Both the position numbers and the translations under genes were made by a program. A DNA stretch of 64,000 bases from Tetmemena sp. SeJ-2015. Its lineage: Eukaryota; Ciliophora; Spirotrichea; Sporadotrichida; Oxytrichidae. The notes below the pieces were generated by a model, which had not been told where the DNA came from, did not search any database, and saw nothing but the letters and a program-made list of their open reading frames with translations. Shown piece by piece: positions 23,261 through 34,420 of this stretch; the stretch's first letter is position 1, and every line of letters starts with the position of its first letter. The stretch spans positions 28,428 through 92,427 of the forward strand of contig JAJKFJ010021246.1 of NCBI GenBank assembly GCA_027382625.1, given 5' to 3'.

Positions 23261-25768
23261 TCATACTGTGTTTGTAAGGATGATATCTCTCGCTCTCAAT
23301 TATTGTTGATGTTATACTTTATAAAATTGTTATTCATAGTGAAGGGAGAGCTCGATGATCTGCTCTTCTTAATTGCGTTTGGCATTAATTGCTTATTATA
23401 AATTGGAAGTGTAGATAAAAATTGAAATCATTATAACGTTTTCTTCAATTACTTTATTGTTATCTGTCTGTAAGACAAGACCATTTGCTTAACTGCTTTA
23501 TGAACTAATGCCAATTCCTTGCTTCAACAATGCTTATTAGAGAATACTTCCAGTCTTCGCAGGCGAGTAATCAGCTGTCGAGAGTTAATTGAATATTTGT
23601 CCTGAGCTAGTGCTACTCTGTTGCTTGTAGAAGTCTGGCATCGTTCCAAGATCATTCGAACTCAGGCGCTTTGAAACATCACCCAACTCGTTTCTCTCAA
23701 CTTCTAATAAATAATTCTTAATATTCTAAATAAGTTGATAATTTGTATGTAAATCAATCCTTTCAGATTCGAAATCTTGCTAGTCAAATCCTTGGATCAT
23801 CGTAGCTTTCAGAAAAGCAGGTATTTACTCATCATTGTCAAGTGATTTAGTTTAATACGGCACGTGCGAATTTAGATTATTTGCGAAATGAATATCTATA
23901 CTACTCTTGTAAGCTTGAAGTTCATCTATTTCTTTTCTTAGTTTGTTAACTTCATATTCATGATGACGATTGCTTATCATTTATTACTGGATGTATCTCA
24001 TGTACTTTTAGTTTGTCTCTTTTAATTCAACAACTAAATAAGCGAAATAAGTACACTCTTCATTTTAAAATTCTTGCACCTCCTCTTCTAGGGCATTAAC
24101 TCTCATCTAAAGTCTGGTGATTTAATCACTTTAAGAATTTAGAAGAGAGCTGTTTCCACTGACATTAGTGCTTCTATTAGTCTCTCCAGTATTTAATCTT
24201 GCTTGCAAACTGCTCATTTCGAGGAACTTAATTATGTTCTAAGCCTCTTGAAGGTCAAGTTATTACTACTACTACTGCTGCTACTATTAAGAGAAGCTCT
24301 TTTATTGTGAGCTGTTTCCATTCCCTTGGTTCTACTAAGTCTATTAACTAATAGATTGCTTCAGTACAGGTAGAAGTTGTTGAAAAACCTTCATGATGTT
24401 TTCAGACTCTTTGCGAGTCTAGTCAAGTTTACTCTTGAAACGATCTTCAGTCTCGTTTAGCAAAGTTTAAAGCTTGCGGTTTTCTTCCTTCAACTTGCGT
24501 ACTTTATCTTTTGTGTGGGCAAGGTTGCTTCCACCATCGAAATCTGGCTAGGAGATCTTGAAATCTGAGGTTTATTGAAGGGTTGATAGGATCTGTTAGT
24601 TGATGACAATCTAGGTGTTTTGAGATTAAGGAGGGTGATGTGGCACAACTGTCAGGCCTGTAACTCCACTATTTTAGGCCACTTATATGACGTTGTAGGC
24701 ATCTTGAATATTCTTAGTGAGATCAATTCGTGTTGTGATCGCTCCACCAGATGGATTCTAAGATGAAGTGATGTTCTAAGAGTGAGAAGAGAGGATTTGA
24801 GTAGGCCCTTAATTTGGAGGAAGGATATTACTGCTGCCCTAATTGTTGAGATTATGATTGCCCGATCCTTGTCCGCTTGAATTTGGCATCGTTTAAGACT
24901 GAAGACCCATTCCGCCGTTGTGACCCCCAATAGCTTGGGAATTGAGGCTTACAGCTGGTATTTTAGATGTAGAGCTGACTGATTTCTTATGGCTGAGAGT
25001 TGAGGGATTTTAAGCAACTGGGCCTCCATGAATACTTCCATGATTTCTGGTCGAGCCATTAATCATTGTACTCTACTTGGGATTGCCAAGACGGATAGGT
25101 GAAATGCTAGGGATATTTATCTTATTCTAAAGCTACTGTGAATAACTCATTGCCTAGCTCAGATTACTTCCTTGATTCAACTATGAGGAAAGCTGCTGAG
25201 TGCTTAACTGATTACTTTACTAGATATTGTAGTGTGGCCGAGCAGAGAGTGAAGTCTGTTGCTATTGCTGATTTAGTAGCTGAGTGTGTTTGCTGTTTAT
25301 AATGGCGATCCGAGAGCCTTTAATAAATGAGCCTCCACTTGGTTAATTGCTTCCAACTGTAAGACTAGTTAAATAAAGTTTACACTATAACATTAGACCA
25401 TCATGATCTCTATGACTTTGACTTCCGTTGAGATGAGCGAAGCTTCCCATCTGCTTTCTGTCTGGAGTAGCCCCACCATTATAGGCTACTCCTGCGTTCC
25501 CTTAAGCCTACTCTTGATTTGAGAAGCCATTATTGTTATTGTTATAAGCAGTGAATTGATTTTAATTGGAGGACAGCTGTTGTGCAACTTGCTATTGTTG
25601 TTAAAATGATCCTTTAGAAAATGAATTAGGCCTGTTATGGTGTGCTTGCTGCTGAATTTACTATGCTAAAGATGCAGGTTGGGCTTGTGGATGCATCTAG
25701 TTGGAATTTGAATGTGAATGCTGCTGTTGGTTGAGAGATGATATCTGTGAATGTCGCTTGGTGCTCAT
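23261..25768 (-). CDS. Q/N-rich coiled-coil protein
   Basis: Starts at ATG 25768 with a low-complexity head (MSTKRHSQISSLNQQQHSHS, then GGATPDRKQMGSFAHLNGSQ). A central Asn/Gly/Ser-rich region follows, and then a helical coiled coil (NKLRKEIDELQAYKSSIDIH; NYQLIQNIKNYLLEVERNEL). It ends at TGA 23261-23263 after QEEQIIELSLHYEQQFYKVQ, with a likely intron near 23390-23450 and another near 25360-25390. Runs of Gln come from a mix of CAA, CAG, TAA and TAG. No enzymatic motif is visible, so a structural role is only a guess. It converges with the TTLL gene (124 bases between stops). Confidence 0.6.
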
Positions 25769-26024
25769 TAATCAAATTTCTCAGTAACTACTATTATTCG
25801 ATTTAAAAAGATTGAGAGCAAACAGGAGGGAGATTAAAACTTATTATCGAAGAAGAGGAAGAGATCTTGCAATTGAAAGTCGATAAACTTATCTGGACTA
25901 CTACGAGAATAATAATAGATAATTGATATATTAATTGTCTTAAATCGGAGATGAAGGAAAGTAGGAGGAATATAAATTAGATGATTAAGAGAGAGAAAGA
26001 TATATAAACTTATTAGAGACAAAG
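25769..26024. promoter_or_regulatory. Divergent promoter region
   Basis: 256 AT-rich bases separate the starts of the minus-strand coiled-coil gene and the plus-strand dienoyl-CoA isomerase gene. Both promoters should lie here. No binding site could be recognised. Confidence 0.4.
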
Positions 26025-26867
26025 ATGAGAAAGTTTGAGAATCTTGAATACACGATTACAGACGATAAAGTCGCAGTAATTAAGCTCAACAGAGTGAAGA
26101 AAATGAATGCACTCACTTTTGAGATGTTCATAGAAATAGAGCAGTGCGTTAATTACATAACTCTTGAGCAAACTGAAAAGGAGGTGAGAGCTATAGTCCT
26201 TACTCACAATGGTAAAAACTTCACCGCTGGATTAGATTTGCAAGCTGCTGCCTCAATCACTACAAAGAATACTGCTTCTGATGATAATGACCCTGCAAGA
26301 GTTGCCCTCAATACTCAAATATATGTAGGCAAGTTACAAAATGCAGTTTCAGCGTTTGAGAAGGCAAGAGTGCCCGTTGTTGCAGCCATAAGTGGCTATG
26401 CTGTAGGTGCTGGAGTGGATATCGCAACAGCCTGCGATATCAGAGTCTGCTCTAAGGATGTAAAGTTCACCATCAAAGAAGTTGACATCGGTCTCTGTGC
26501 TGATATTGGAACTATGCAGCGTTTCTAGAAAGTGGTCGGAAACGATTCATTCTTCAGAGAGCTGGCCTTCACCGGAAGGTACTTTTATGCTGAGGAGGCT
26601 CTTCAACAAGGCTTAGTGAGCTACGTTACTGAATGCCAAGAATCCTGCTTTAAAAAGGCTTATGAGATCGCTGCCTTAATTGCCACTAAATCTCCAGTAG
26701 CTGTCAATGTGATTAAGCAAAGTGCTAACTACAGCAGAGACCATAAGGTGCAGGAGGGTCTCGATCACATCCTCTTACTTAACATGTCGGCTCTTCAGAC
26801 CAAGGACACTTAGCTTTCAGTCATGGCAAGCATGTCAAAGCAAAAGGCTGAGTTCCCTAAGTTGTGA
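26025..26867 (+). CDS. ECH1: Delta(3,5)-Delta(2,4)-dienoyl-CoA isomerase (enoyl-CoA hydratase family)
   Basis: An intronless 280-residue crotonase-fold protein that would isomerise 3,5-dienoyl-CoA in beta-oxidation of unsaturated fatty acids. VVAAISGYAVGAGVDIATAC forms the oxyanion-hole region. FTIKEVDIGLCADIGTMQRF matches the ECH1 signature, in which the Glu and Asp of KEVD..CAD and the Asp of GAGVD correspond to the catalytic acids of mammalian ECH1. The C-terminal block SPVAVNVIKQSANYSRDHKV and LNMSALQTKDT also fits ECH1 better than plain enoyl-CoA hydratase. Two in-frame TAG codons (26529, 26811) fall at non-conserved positions and are read as Gln; TGA at 26865-26867 is the stop. The N-terminus shows no strong mitochondrial presequence and the C-terminus (FPKL) is not a classic peroxisomal SKL. 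Confidence 0.85.
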
Positions 26868-27034
26868 GAGCCTTTGATTTCGATACGTTGATAAAGTCCT
26901 ATGACGCAAGTGATACGACTATGATGATTTAGCTATTATTTTCTTAATCTCTTCTAATAGAACTTGCTTTGGATGATGTGAAGAGACTATAATCTTTTAG
27001 AGAGCAAATTTGAATTAAAAATTATACATATACT

Positions 27035-28300
27035 ATGTTGAATAAGCAAACAGCTTCAGAATTAAGTTAACAAACTGGATAGATCAAACAAGAAGAGAAG
27101 ATGTTTTCAATTTAGAGTCCTGATGGTAACCATTTCTTATAATTAATCACTGCTAGATTATGACGATAACTTCAAGATCCAGTCTAACAATTTTGAAGAA
27201 AAGCCTTTCATAATGAAGAGCGTCAAAAAGTGCAATAAGAAATTTTAGTGGAAATACTGGGGTCCTAGAATAGCCATAGTAGCTGTCATCTTAGCTCTTG
27301 TAATTTACTGTGTCGCTGACAACAAACGTGTTAAACGAGGATTCCTTGTCTTCCTAGACTGGGTAAGTAAAAATCATAGCCTGACTTAAATTTACTTTAG
27401 ATAAGGGAGCATAACGTAGCGGCGCCTTTTATACTTATAGTAACTTATTTTCTCACGACCTGATTATGATACCCAACACTTTCATTCAAATTTTATCTCT
27501 CATTTTTGTATTCATGAACATTTGCATCGGTGTAGTCTTTCAGTAGACTTATCAATAGACCTGGAGTGAGTATATCTTTAACTTTTAACCATAATTATAT
27601 TTATATACTCATATCTTTAAAAGATTTAACCACCATAATAGAGGCGATGCTAATTGGACTTGGAACAGCCTACAGCGGAGCAATAATGGGATCAGTTTCA
27701 GCTATGCTTTTGGGGCGTTTTGTATTCAGAGAAGCTTTGTAAGGCAAAGCAAAGAAGTACAAGTTATTCAGAGCTATAGACAAGGCAGTTGAAACTGAAG
27801 TAAGTTAATAACCAGCTAACAAGGAAAGATTCTATTTACTAAGATACATCTTATAGGGAAAGAAACTAGTCTTCCTTTTGAGATTATGCCCAATCGTTCC
27901 TTTCTCAGTGTTCAACTATCTCTTCGGTCTGACTAGCATCAGAGTACTTGACTTCTATATGGGAGGTTTCGGGATGTTACCAGGGTAGGTTTTCTATCTT
28001 TTCTTGGGGACTACTATTTCCAACTTGGCTGATGCAGCTGACGGGAATTTCGAGACTGGTTGGTTTCAGATTTTTATGATGGTAGTTGGGACGCTACTGG
28101 GACTAGGTGCTATAATTTACATCACTAGAGTGACTAAGCGCTACTTAAATAGCAGCATGATTGATTTAGACCAGCTGAAAGACGATAACTCAGATTCATC
28201 TTCGTAAGGGGGAGATTAGGAAAGCGCAAATAGAAATAAGTAAGTTACCATAAAATTTCAATCATCCAAAAAAAAAGGGGTTTGGTCATCACTCATCTGA
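27035..28300 (+). CDS. TVP38/TMEM64 (VTT domain) membrane protein
   Basis: A multi-pass membrane protein of the SNARE-associated/VTT family, which in other eukaryotes acts in lipid scrambling or Golgi/ER membrane traffic. The first exon starts MLNKQTASELSQQTGQIKQE; a first TM segment is RIAIVAVILALVIYCVAD. Re-entrant and TM segments follow: APFILIVTYFLTT, IPNTFIQILSLIFVFM and MLIGLGTAYSGAIMGSVSAM. The family hallmark is LLRLCPIVPFSVFNYLFGLT then FGMLPGQVFYLFLGTTISNL. Introns are near 27134-27160, 27364-27402, 27574-27630 and 27801-27857. Between TYFLTT and LIMIPN the frame slips by -1 at a CC run (about 27459), where one missing C would restore it. The tail is acidic/Ser-rich and cytosolic. 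Stop TGA 28298-28300. Confidence 0.8.
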
Positions 28301-28631
28301 AAATTATATCCAAAGTGAGAAGCTTCATAATGTGATTTTGATAGTGAGGTATAGCTTGAGAGACGCAGAGAAGTTTTTGAGTGAGATAGGAATCTTTACA
28401 ATCAAACCTCTTTTAATCCACAGAAATATTAATAAAGTTCAACTAAAATTATCTCTAATTATCAAAATGTTATAAATTAATGATATTTGGGACACACATT
28501 AAGAATTGAACTAATCTATCGTATACTCTAAAGAATCATGTGTTAAATTAAATTATATGCAAAATTAGATTGATAATCTGATCGGGTTATCTAGATTTGA
28601 AAAGAACTCGATTGTAAAATTAAGACACAAT

Positions 28632-29048
28632 ATGAAAATATAAGAACCTAGAAATTAAGGTAACTAGAATTTGGGGTTGGAAGACATAGATGATGGAGAG
28701 AAGAGACAGATGAAGGCTCAAATGATGAAGAAGATATCAATTTAGATTCCCCTACATAATTTATAATATCATATTTGGCTTAGAAAATTAAATAACTTGA
28801 TACTGAAGAAAATTTAAATAGCTCCCAATACAGCTTTAACTAGTAATAGATAGATCTAGAGTTTGCAACCCACCTACATCAAAGAGCGTCTCTTCTAATC
28901 TACTTTTGCGAAAACAGAGTTCATAGTGAAAACTCCCTCCACTACTGTAAATATGATGTCTATCTTCAAATCTCTATTTTAAAAAATTAACCTGATTTCA
29001 AGGTATACTCTTAATCTCTCAACTAATACACGCTTTCGAAATATTTGA
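28632..29048 (+). CDS. Small hypothetical protein
   Basis: An open frame of 138 codons under this code, starting MKIQEPRNQGNQNLGLEDID and continuing with a basic stretch and the segment QSLQPTYIKERLFQSTFAKT, which reads like real protein. It ends at TGA 29046-29048. Gln is mostly encoded by TAA/TAG, as in neighbouring genes. No domain is recognised. An upstream exon in 28300-28630 cannot be excluded. Confidence 0.4.
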
Positions 29049-29357
29049 ATTCGAAAAGAGAAGAGTATAATAGCAGCGTGAATTATGATATGTGAATTTT
29101 TCTTGATATTTCTAGAGAGTGGGTTAATAATGATTAATGACACTAAGCGCCCCCTCATTTCAAATTCTTACTTCCCTATCCTCATCTCTGCTTAAGCATA
29201 AACACACTCTATTATATATTCTCTCACTATCTCTAAGCTATTTCGATAGAGATTCTTCACCCATTTCAGTTGATGTTAAAGTTATAAGTTTTATTCAGTT
29301 TGATATTTTCGGTTTGCGATGGCAGAAATTTGTGGTAAGCTGTAAGTGAGTAGCTGG

Positions 29358-29370
29358 GAACATTCTAGAA
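29358..29370 (+). promoter_or_regulatory. Heat-shock element, three perfect units
   Basis: The sequence gaacattctagaa has the inverted units GAA-nn-TTC-nn-GAA at exact 5-bp spacing, the consensus for heat-shock factor trimers. It lies 134 bases upstream of the HSP90 start codon. Confidence 0.8.
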
Positions 29371-29438
29371 ATGACATTAGTGAGTTATATTAATATGGAA
29401 TTGCTGAGTGTTTATAATTTAAAACTAGAAAGATACCC

Positions 29439-29457
29439 TTCTAGAACACTCTACGAA
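29439..29457 (+). promoter_or_regulatory. Second heat-shock element, imperfect
   Basis: The sequence ttctagaacactctacgaa has TTC-nn-GAA followed by a third unit with one mismatch. It lies about 40 bases before the HSP90 ATG, probably in the core promoter or 5' UTR. It supports stress regulation together with the perfect site 70 bases upstream. Confidence 0.6.
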
Positions 29458-29491
29458 CTACTACCAAGTCAGTCACCCATCACACATAACC

Positions 29492-31588
29492 ATGTCTGAA
29501 GAAGTTTTTGCTTTCAATGCTGATATCCAGCAGCTGATGTCCCTCATCATCAACACCTTCTACTCCAACAAGGAGATCTTCTTGAGAGAACTCATCTCAA
29601 ACGCATCTGATGCCCTCGACAAGATCCGCTACAGATCCATCACCGAGCCAGAGCAGCTAGAGACCGAGCCCAACCTCGGAATCAAGATCATCCCCGACAA
29701 GAGCAACAGCACCCTCACCGTCTGGGACACCGGTATCGGTATGAGCAAGGCTGAGCTCATCAACAACCTCGGAACCATCGCCAAGTCAGGAACCAAGGCA
29801 TTCATGGAGGCCATCTCCGCTGGTGCAGACATCAGCATGATCGGTCAGTTCGGAGTCGGTTTCTACTCCGCCTATCTCGTTGCCGAGAAGGTCACCGTCA
29901 TCACCAAGAGCAACGATGACGAGCAATACAGATGGGAGTCCAACGCTGGCGGTACTTTCACCGTCGTCAAGGATGAGGGCGAGAGAATCACCCGTGGAAC
30001 CAAGATCATCCTCCACCTCAAGGAAGACCAGATGGAGAACATTGAGGAGAGAAAGCTCAAGGATCTCGTTAAGAAGCACTCCGAGTTCATCGGTTTCCCC
30101 ATCGAGCTCTACGTTGAGAAGTCCCAGGACAAGGAAGTCACCGAGTCAGACGACGAGGAGGACAAGAAGGAAGAGGACAACAAGGACGACGAGCCCAAGA
30201 TCGAGGAGGAGAAGAAGAAGGACAAGAAGAAGAAGAAGATAAAGGAAGTCACCCACGAGTACGAGCAGCTCAACAAGACCAAGCCCATCTGGATGAGAAA
30301 GCCCGAGGATATCACCAAGGACGAGTACTCCAGCTTCTACAAGGGTCTCTCCAACGATTGGGAAGATCACCTCGCCGTGAAGCACTTCTCAGTCGAGGGT
30401 CAACTCGAGTTCAAGGCTCTCCTCTTCGTTCCCAAGAGAGCACCCTTCGATCTCTTCGAGACCAAGAAGAAGAAGAACAACATCAAGCTCTACGTTAGAA
30501 GAGTCTTCATCATGGACGACTGCGAGGAGCTCATCCCCGAGTGGCTCGGCTTCGTGAAGGGAGTCGTCGACTCTGAGGATCTTCCCCTGAACATCTCCAG
30601 AGAGACCCTCCAGCAGAACAAGATTCTCAAGGTCATAAAGAAGAACATCGTCAAGAAGTGCTTGGAGATGTTCGCTGAAATCCAGGAGAACCAGGAGGAC
30701 TACAAGAAGTTCTACGAGCAATTCTCCAAGAACCTCAAGCTCGGAATCCACGAGGACACCACCAACAGAACCAAGATTGCTGACCTCCTCAGATTCCACA
30801 CCTCCAAGTCTGGCGAGGAGCTCATCTCCTTCAAGGACTACATCGCCAGAATGAAGGAAGGCCAGAAGGACATCTTCTACATCACTGGTGAGTCCCGCGC
30901 AGCAGTCGCCAACTCTCCCTTCCTTGAGGCACTCAAGAAGAGAGGCTTGGAAGTGCTCTACTTGGTCGACCCCATCGATGAGTACATGGTCCAACAGCTC
31001 AAGGACTACGACGGAAAGAAGCTCAAGTCTTGCACCAAGGAAGGACTCGACCTCGAGGAGACTGAGGAAGAGAAGAAGCAGCAGGAAGAGGAGAAGGCCA
31101 AGTTCGAACCCCTCTGCAAGCTCATCAAGGACGTCCTCGGAGACAAGGTCGAGAAGGTCGTCGTCTCTACCAGAATCGACGAGTCACCCTGCGTGCTCGT
31201 TACTGGAGAGCACGGCTGGACCGCCAACATGGAGAGAATCATGAAGGCCCAAGCCCTCAGAGACTCATCCATGACCTCCTACATGATCTCCAAGAAGACC
31301 ATGGAAATCAACCCTCGCAACCCCATCATCCAGGAACTCAGAGGAAAGGCTGAGGTCGATCAAAGCGACAAGACCGTTAAGGACCTCATCTGGCTCCTTT
31401 TCGAGACCTCCCTCCTGACCTCAGGATTCTCCCTTGACGAGGCCAACACCTTCGCCAACAGAATCCACAGAATGATCAAGCTTGGTCTCTCCATCTTCGA
31501 AGATGACAAGCAAGAGGACGACGACCTCCCACCCCTCCAGGAGTCTTCTGACGTCGTTGTTGACAACAAGATGGAAGAGGTCGACTGA
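29492..31588 (+). CDS. HSP90: Cytosolic HSP90 chaperone
   Basis: A full-length 698-residue ATP-dependent chaperone with no introns. The N-terminal GHKL ATPase domain shows the Bergerat-fold motifs [35 protein letters not shown] and [16 protein letters not shown] charged linker of Glu/Lys (residues about 215-260) precedes the middle domain, which contains [20 protein letters not shown] with the catalytic Arg. The C-terminus ends MEEVD, the TPR-cochaperone docking motif that marks the cytosolic form. Unlike almost every other gene here it contains no TAA/TAG Gln codon and is GC-rich with strongly biased codons, as expected for very high expression. Start ATG 29492 follows two heat-shock elements; stop TGA 31586-31588. 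Confidence 0.98.
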   Translation: MSEEVFAFNADIQQLMSLIINTFYSNKEIFLRELISNASDALDKIRYRSITEPEQLETEPNLGIKIIPDKSNSTLTVWDTGIGMSKAELINNLGTIAKSGTKAFMEAISAGADISMIGQFGVGFYSAYLVAEKVTVITKSNDDEQYRWESNAGGTFTVVKDEGERITRGTKIILHLKEDQMENIEERKLKDLVKKHSEFIGFPIELYVEKSQDKEVTESDDEEDKKEEDNKDDEPKIEEEKKKDKKKKKIKEVTHEYEQLNKTKPIWMRKPEDITKDEYSSFYKGLSNDWEDHLAVKHFSVEGQLEFKALLFVPKRAPFDLFETKKKKNNIKLYVRRVFIMDDCEELIPEWLGFVKGVVDSEDLPLNISRETLQQNKILKVIKKNIVKKCLEMFAEIQENQEDYKKFYEQFSKNLKLGIHEDTTNRTKIADLLRFHTSKSGEELISFKDYIARMKEGQKDIFYITGESRAAVANSPFLEALKKRGLEVLYLVDPIDEYMVQQLKDYDGKKLKSCTKEGLDLEETEEEKKQQEEEKAKFEPLCKLIKDVLGDKVEKVVVSTRIDESPCVLVTGEHGWTANMERIMKAQALRDSSMTSYMISKKTMEINPRNPIIQELRGKAEVDQSDKTVKDLIWLLFETSLLTSGFSLDEANTFANRIHRMIKLGLSIFEDDKQEDDDLPPLQESSDVVVDNKMEEVD

Positions 31589-31973
31589 TCACGGTAGCAG
31601 CGCTAATAATTTATGGTTTTTTAGATTGTGAGTACTATAGTCATTTAAAGTAAAATCTAGCTAGATATTATATATAAAGTGCACTCTTAATTACCTAACA
31701 AGTCATTTGTTCACACACTAATCTCCTATAATGATGCATTTAAATCCTTACTCACTTCTAAAGTATAATTTCTGAGAGAATAAGATACGCTGGAGTAGAA
31801 ACTATTAGGAGATCAAATTCATAAATGAGCACGGCGTGATCGTCATCATACACACACTAGTTTCTCTAAATTTCTAGAATCAGTAGCTATTAGCTAAGAT
31901 TTATATCTTTAGTAGGGCACTTCATTAAATTAGTTGCTTGCTTGCACAGCATTTCACATTTTCACTACTAAGT
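31589..31973. other. Convergent 3' spacer
   Basis: About 385 AT-rich bases between the stops of HSP90 and the minus-strand membrane-protein gene. It is expected to hold both 3' UTRs. No gene or repeat was seen. Confidence 0.4.
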
Positions 31974-32544
31974 TCAATCGTTCTTCTTGTCGGCCTTTGG
32001 CTTCTGAGGATCAACTTCATTAAGTTCTTGGGTTAGGAGACGCTGCTTGACAGAGATGCTGATCATGAGCTTGGAGCCTAGCCACAAGGCAGTGACGATC
32101 ATGCATTGGTATTTGTAGGACTGCATCGACCACAGACTCTGGTGTCTGAATTATCGCTGCTCTGCAGTCTCGGTCAGCTATTGATGAGGGTTCTCCAAGT
32201 GGTACTTTGATGTCTGACCTAGGAAGAGCAGAGTCAGGAAGAAGAACACAGTTGCAATGATGGTTGAGGTTTGGACTTTCCCCAGGGGGTTAGTTGCTTT
32301 CTTAGGGTCGGACTCCTTCTTTATTCCACAATCTTTGTTCTCAATCCAAATTAATTTAGAAGAAATTAAAAACAGAATGATAAATTTTGAGAGGTTTGGG
32401 TGAGAGAATGTAGACCAGTTGGTATAGAGCCGAGAGGATAATGAAGAAGACGAAGACTGTGCTAAAGGTGTCGAGTCCTGAGGGCAGAATGAACTAGAGG
32501 GGCTCTTAGTCATGGTGCTCGCCGTGATGGTGGTCACTTGTCAT
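31974..32544 (-). CDS. Small three-TM membrane protein, unknown
   Basis: Starts at ATG 32544 with a His-rich head (MTSDHHHGEHHDQEPLQFIL). Then comes a TM segment FSTVFVFFIILSALYQLVYI, an intron of about 70 nt (about 32344-32410), a second TM segment (TIIATVFFFLTLLFLG) and a third (QCMIVTALWLGSKLMIS). It ends with a charged tail and TGA at 31974-31976. It is about 165-170 residues long. The small size, polytopic build and well-conserved look fit a subunit of a ciliate mitochondrial or ER membrane complex, but no family is recognised. Confidence 0.6.
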
Positions 32545-32705
32545 TTCTGATAGTTTATTATTTCACTAATACGTGTAAAATCAATTCAATCTTTAGCTCT
32601 TGTATCTCTAATTACAGTGAGAGTTATCTCAAGAAATGAAATTTCAAAAATTCTCTCTCTCTCCTTCCATACTATATTGCTATGGTTCATAGACTTATAT
32701 CTATT

Positions 32706-34372
32706 TCAGTGCTTATAACTGCTGCTAGTATTGCTGTTATTGTAATCGAGGTTGTTCTTGATGTTTACCAGATTCTTTCTCTGTTCTATAAGTGCGCCAT
32801 CCACCTCCCCTATACTCGAAAGCAGTCTCTTACTGTCGGCCTTTTTCTTCCCAAAGTGAAGAGCCTTTTCAATCTTAAAATACATAATACACACCATGAT
32901 AACTACTTAATTTCATACTATTATCTGCTTTATATTTTGCAGCTCGAGTTCTAAGTTCCTCTTCTCGAATGCTACTTTCCCATCTCTCCCATACAAGCTA
33001 TATACAAATTAGATCATCACATAACAAAATATACTTACTCTATGCGTTTGGAAAACTCAGGCTCTCTCTTGTTGATCTTAGTCTCTTAGAGGAAGTAATC
33101 CTGCTGATTCAGTTTAGCCATCATGCCCTTGATGTGTTCAAGTGTACCCTTGGAGATGCTCTTTTTACTCATCTTCTCCTCAAAGCCCTCCTTGAATATC
33201 TTGTCCTCTAACTTTTGCTTTTCCTCTGCCTTCATTTCGAAGAGCGTCTTCCTCGGCTGAGTAGAGGTGGAGTTCATATTGGTGGTGTTAACCACACTCA
33301 TTATGTTGCTATTAGAGGCATAGACTGTGCTGTTGTCCTCGACTGAGTTAGCTGTGTTGTTAGGAACGTAAAGTTGATAATTCGAAGGCGAGGAAAAGGC
33401 TTGAGTAAGTTAGGGAGATTAGTACTTCAAGAGCTCATGTTCGGAATCTGAACCTGAGAAATCAAAGGAGTCTAAATCCTCCTTCTCCTCATCGTTTCGA
33501 TCTTTCTTCAGACGGAGATTATGAGATTTCTTGAAGGCACTGGCTGCATTTTGTAGCTGTTGCAGCTGATTTAGAGTTTAGTTCAAACCGTTTGCGTTTA
33601 GTGACTGCTGGGATTGGTAAGTGTGCAGCCTAATCTGCTAAATCCTGTCATCGAATTCCCTCTGCAAGCGGTTGTTTTTCTTAAGGTCCATTATCTCCTT
33701 GATAGTCAGTCTCCGTTTCATGGGAGAGCAATCCATCATATCTCCTCCAGCTTATCAATATAATCAAAAATCATATAAGAGTGTGTATTCAAATTACATC
33801 TAAAGCTTATGGCTTTGATTTCTGATCTGAGACGAGATACTTCTTAAACTTCTTCTTTTATTGGTTCCACTCCCTTATTCTTTTGACGGCCTTGTACATT
33901 TACTTAATTTTGAGGATGATGTCAAGAGACTGATGCCTCGTCCTCGTTACCAAATTCAGTAGTAACTGTGCTTCTCTTCCCTTGAAGAAATTATTTACAA
34001 AGAGATGATGATGAAGGGGAATAATATTTTGCTTGAAGTGCTTGCGCTCTGGCTCCTTCTGAAGAACGAAGAATGCATCAGAGCAGTCTATCATGAACTC
34101 AAATTTAGTTGAAGACATTTAAACTTATGAGAATAGAACTCCTGCATAAGGAACACAGCTTTCACATTTTCATCGAAGGCAGTGGTCTCATCCTAGATTA
34201 GCACATCATCAAGTTCTTCTAGATATTGCAAGTCACACACCCCGATCTGCTGAGGAAACTCCTTGAATTCTATAAACAAAGTAATAAGCATCAGAATTTG
34301 CGAAAATAAGCTGCTTTCAATATTTTTCAACCCCCTTTATAAAATTAAGAGACTAGTTATATCATCATCCAT
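32706..34372 (-). CDS. Hypothetical helical protein
   Basis: Begins at ATG 34372 (MDDDITSLLILQRGLKNIES). Acidic helical sequence (PQQIGVCDLQYLEELDDVLI; NVKAVFLMQEFYSHKF) and a basic exon (FKQNIIPLHHHLFVNNFFKG) follow. A coiled-coil/low-complexity part comes next (MDCSPMKRRLTIKEIMDLKK; TLFEMKAEEKQKLEDKIFKE). The last exons follow introns near 33030-32990 and 32915-32870 and end SIGEVDGALIEQRKNLVNIK and TGA 32706-32708. Exon joins around 33780-34120 are uncertain. No known domain. Its 5' end lies within about 50 bases of the divergent plus-strand gene. Confidence 0.55.
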
Positions 34373-34420
34373 CCTTCTCGATATTTTCCTATCTGTTAAC
34401 CCTTGCTTAGATATCTTTCC

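Noticed and set aside
26013..26207. Minus-strand frame overlapping the start of the dienoyl-CoA isomerase.
   Set aside because: The plus strand is a conserved enzyme; the reverse frame is a shadow.
29629..31569. Many open frames on both strands inside HSP90 (for example 30109-30318, 30389-30994 and 31006-31272 on the minus strand).
   Set aside because: They are shadows of a GC-rich, codon-biased gene. They have no motifs and mirror the charged linker as Ser/Leu or Arg runs.
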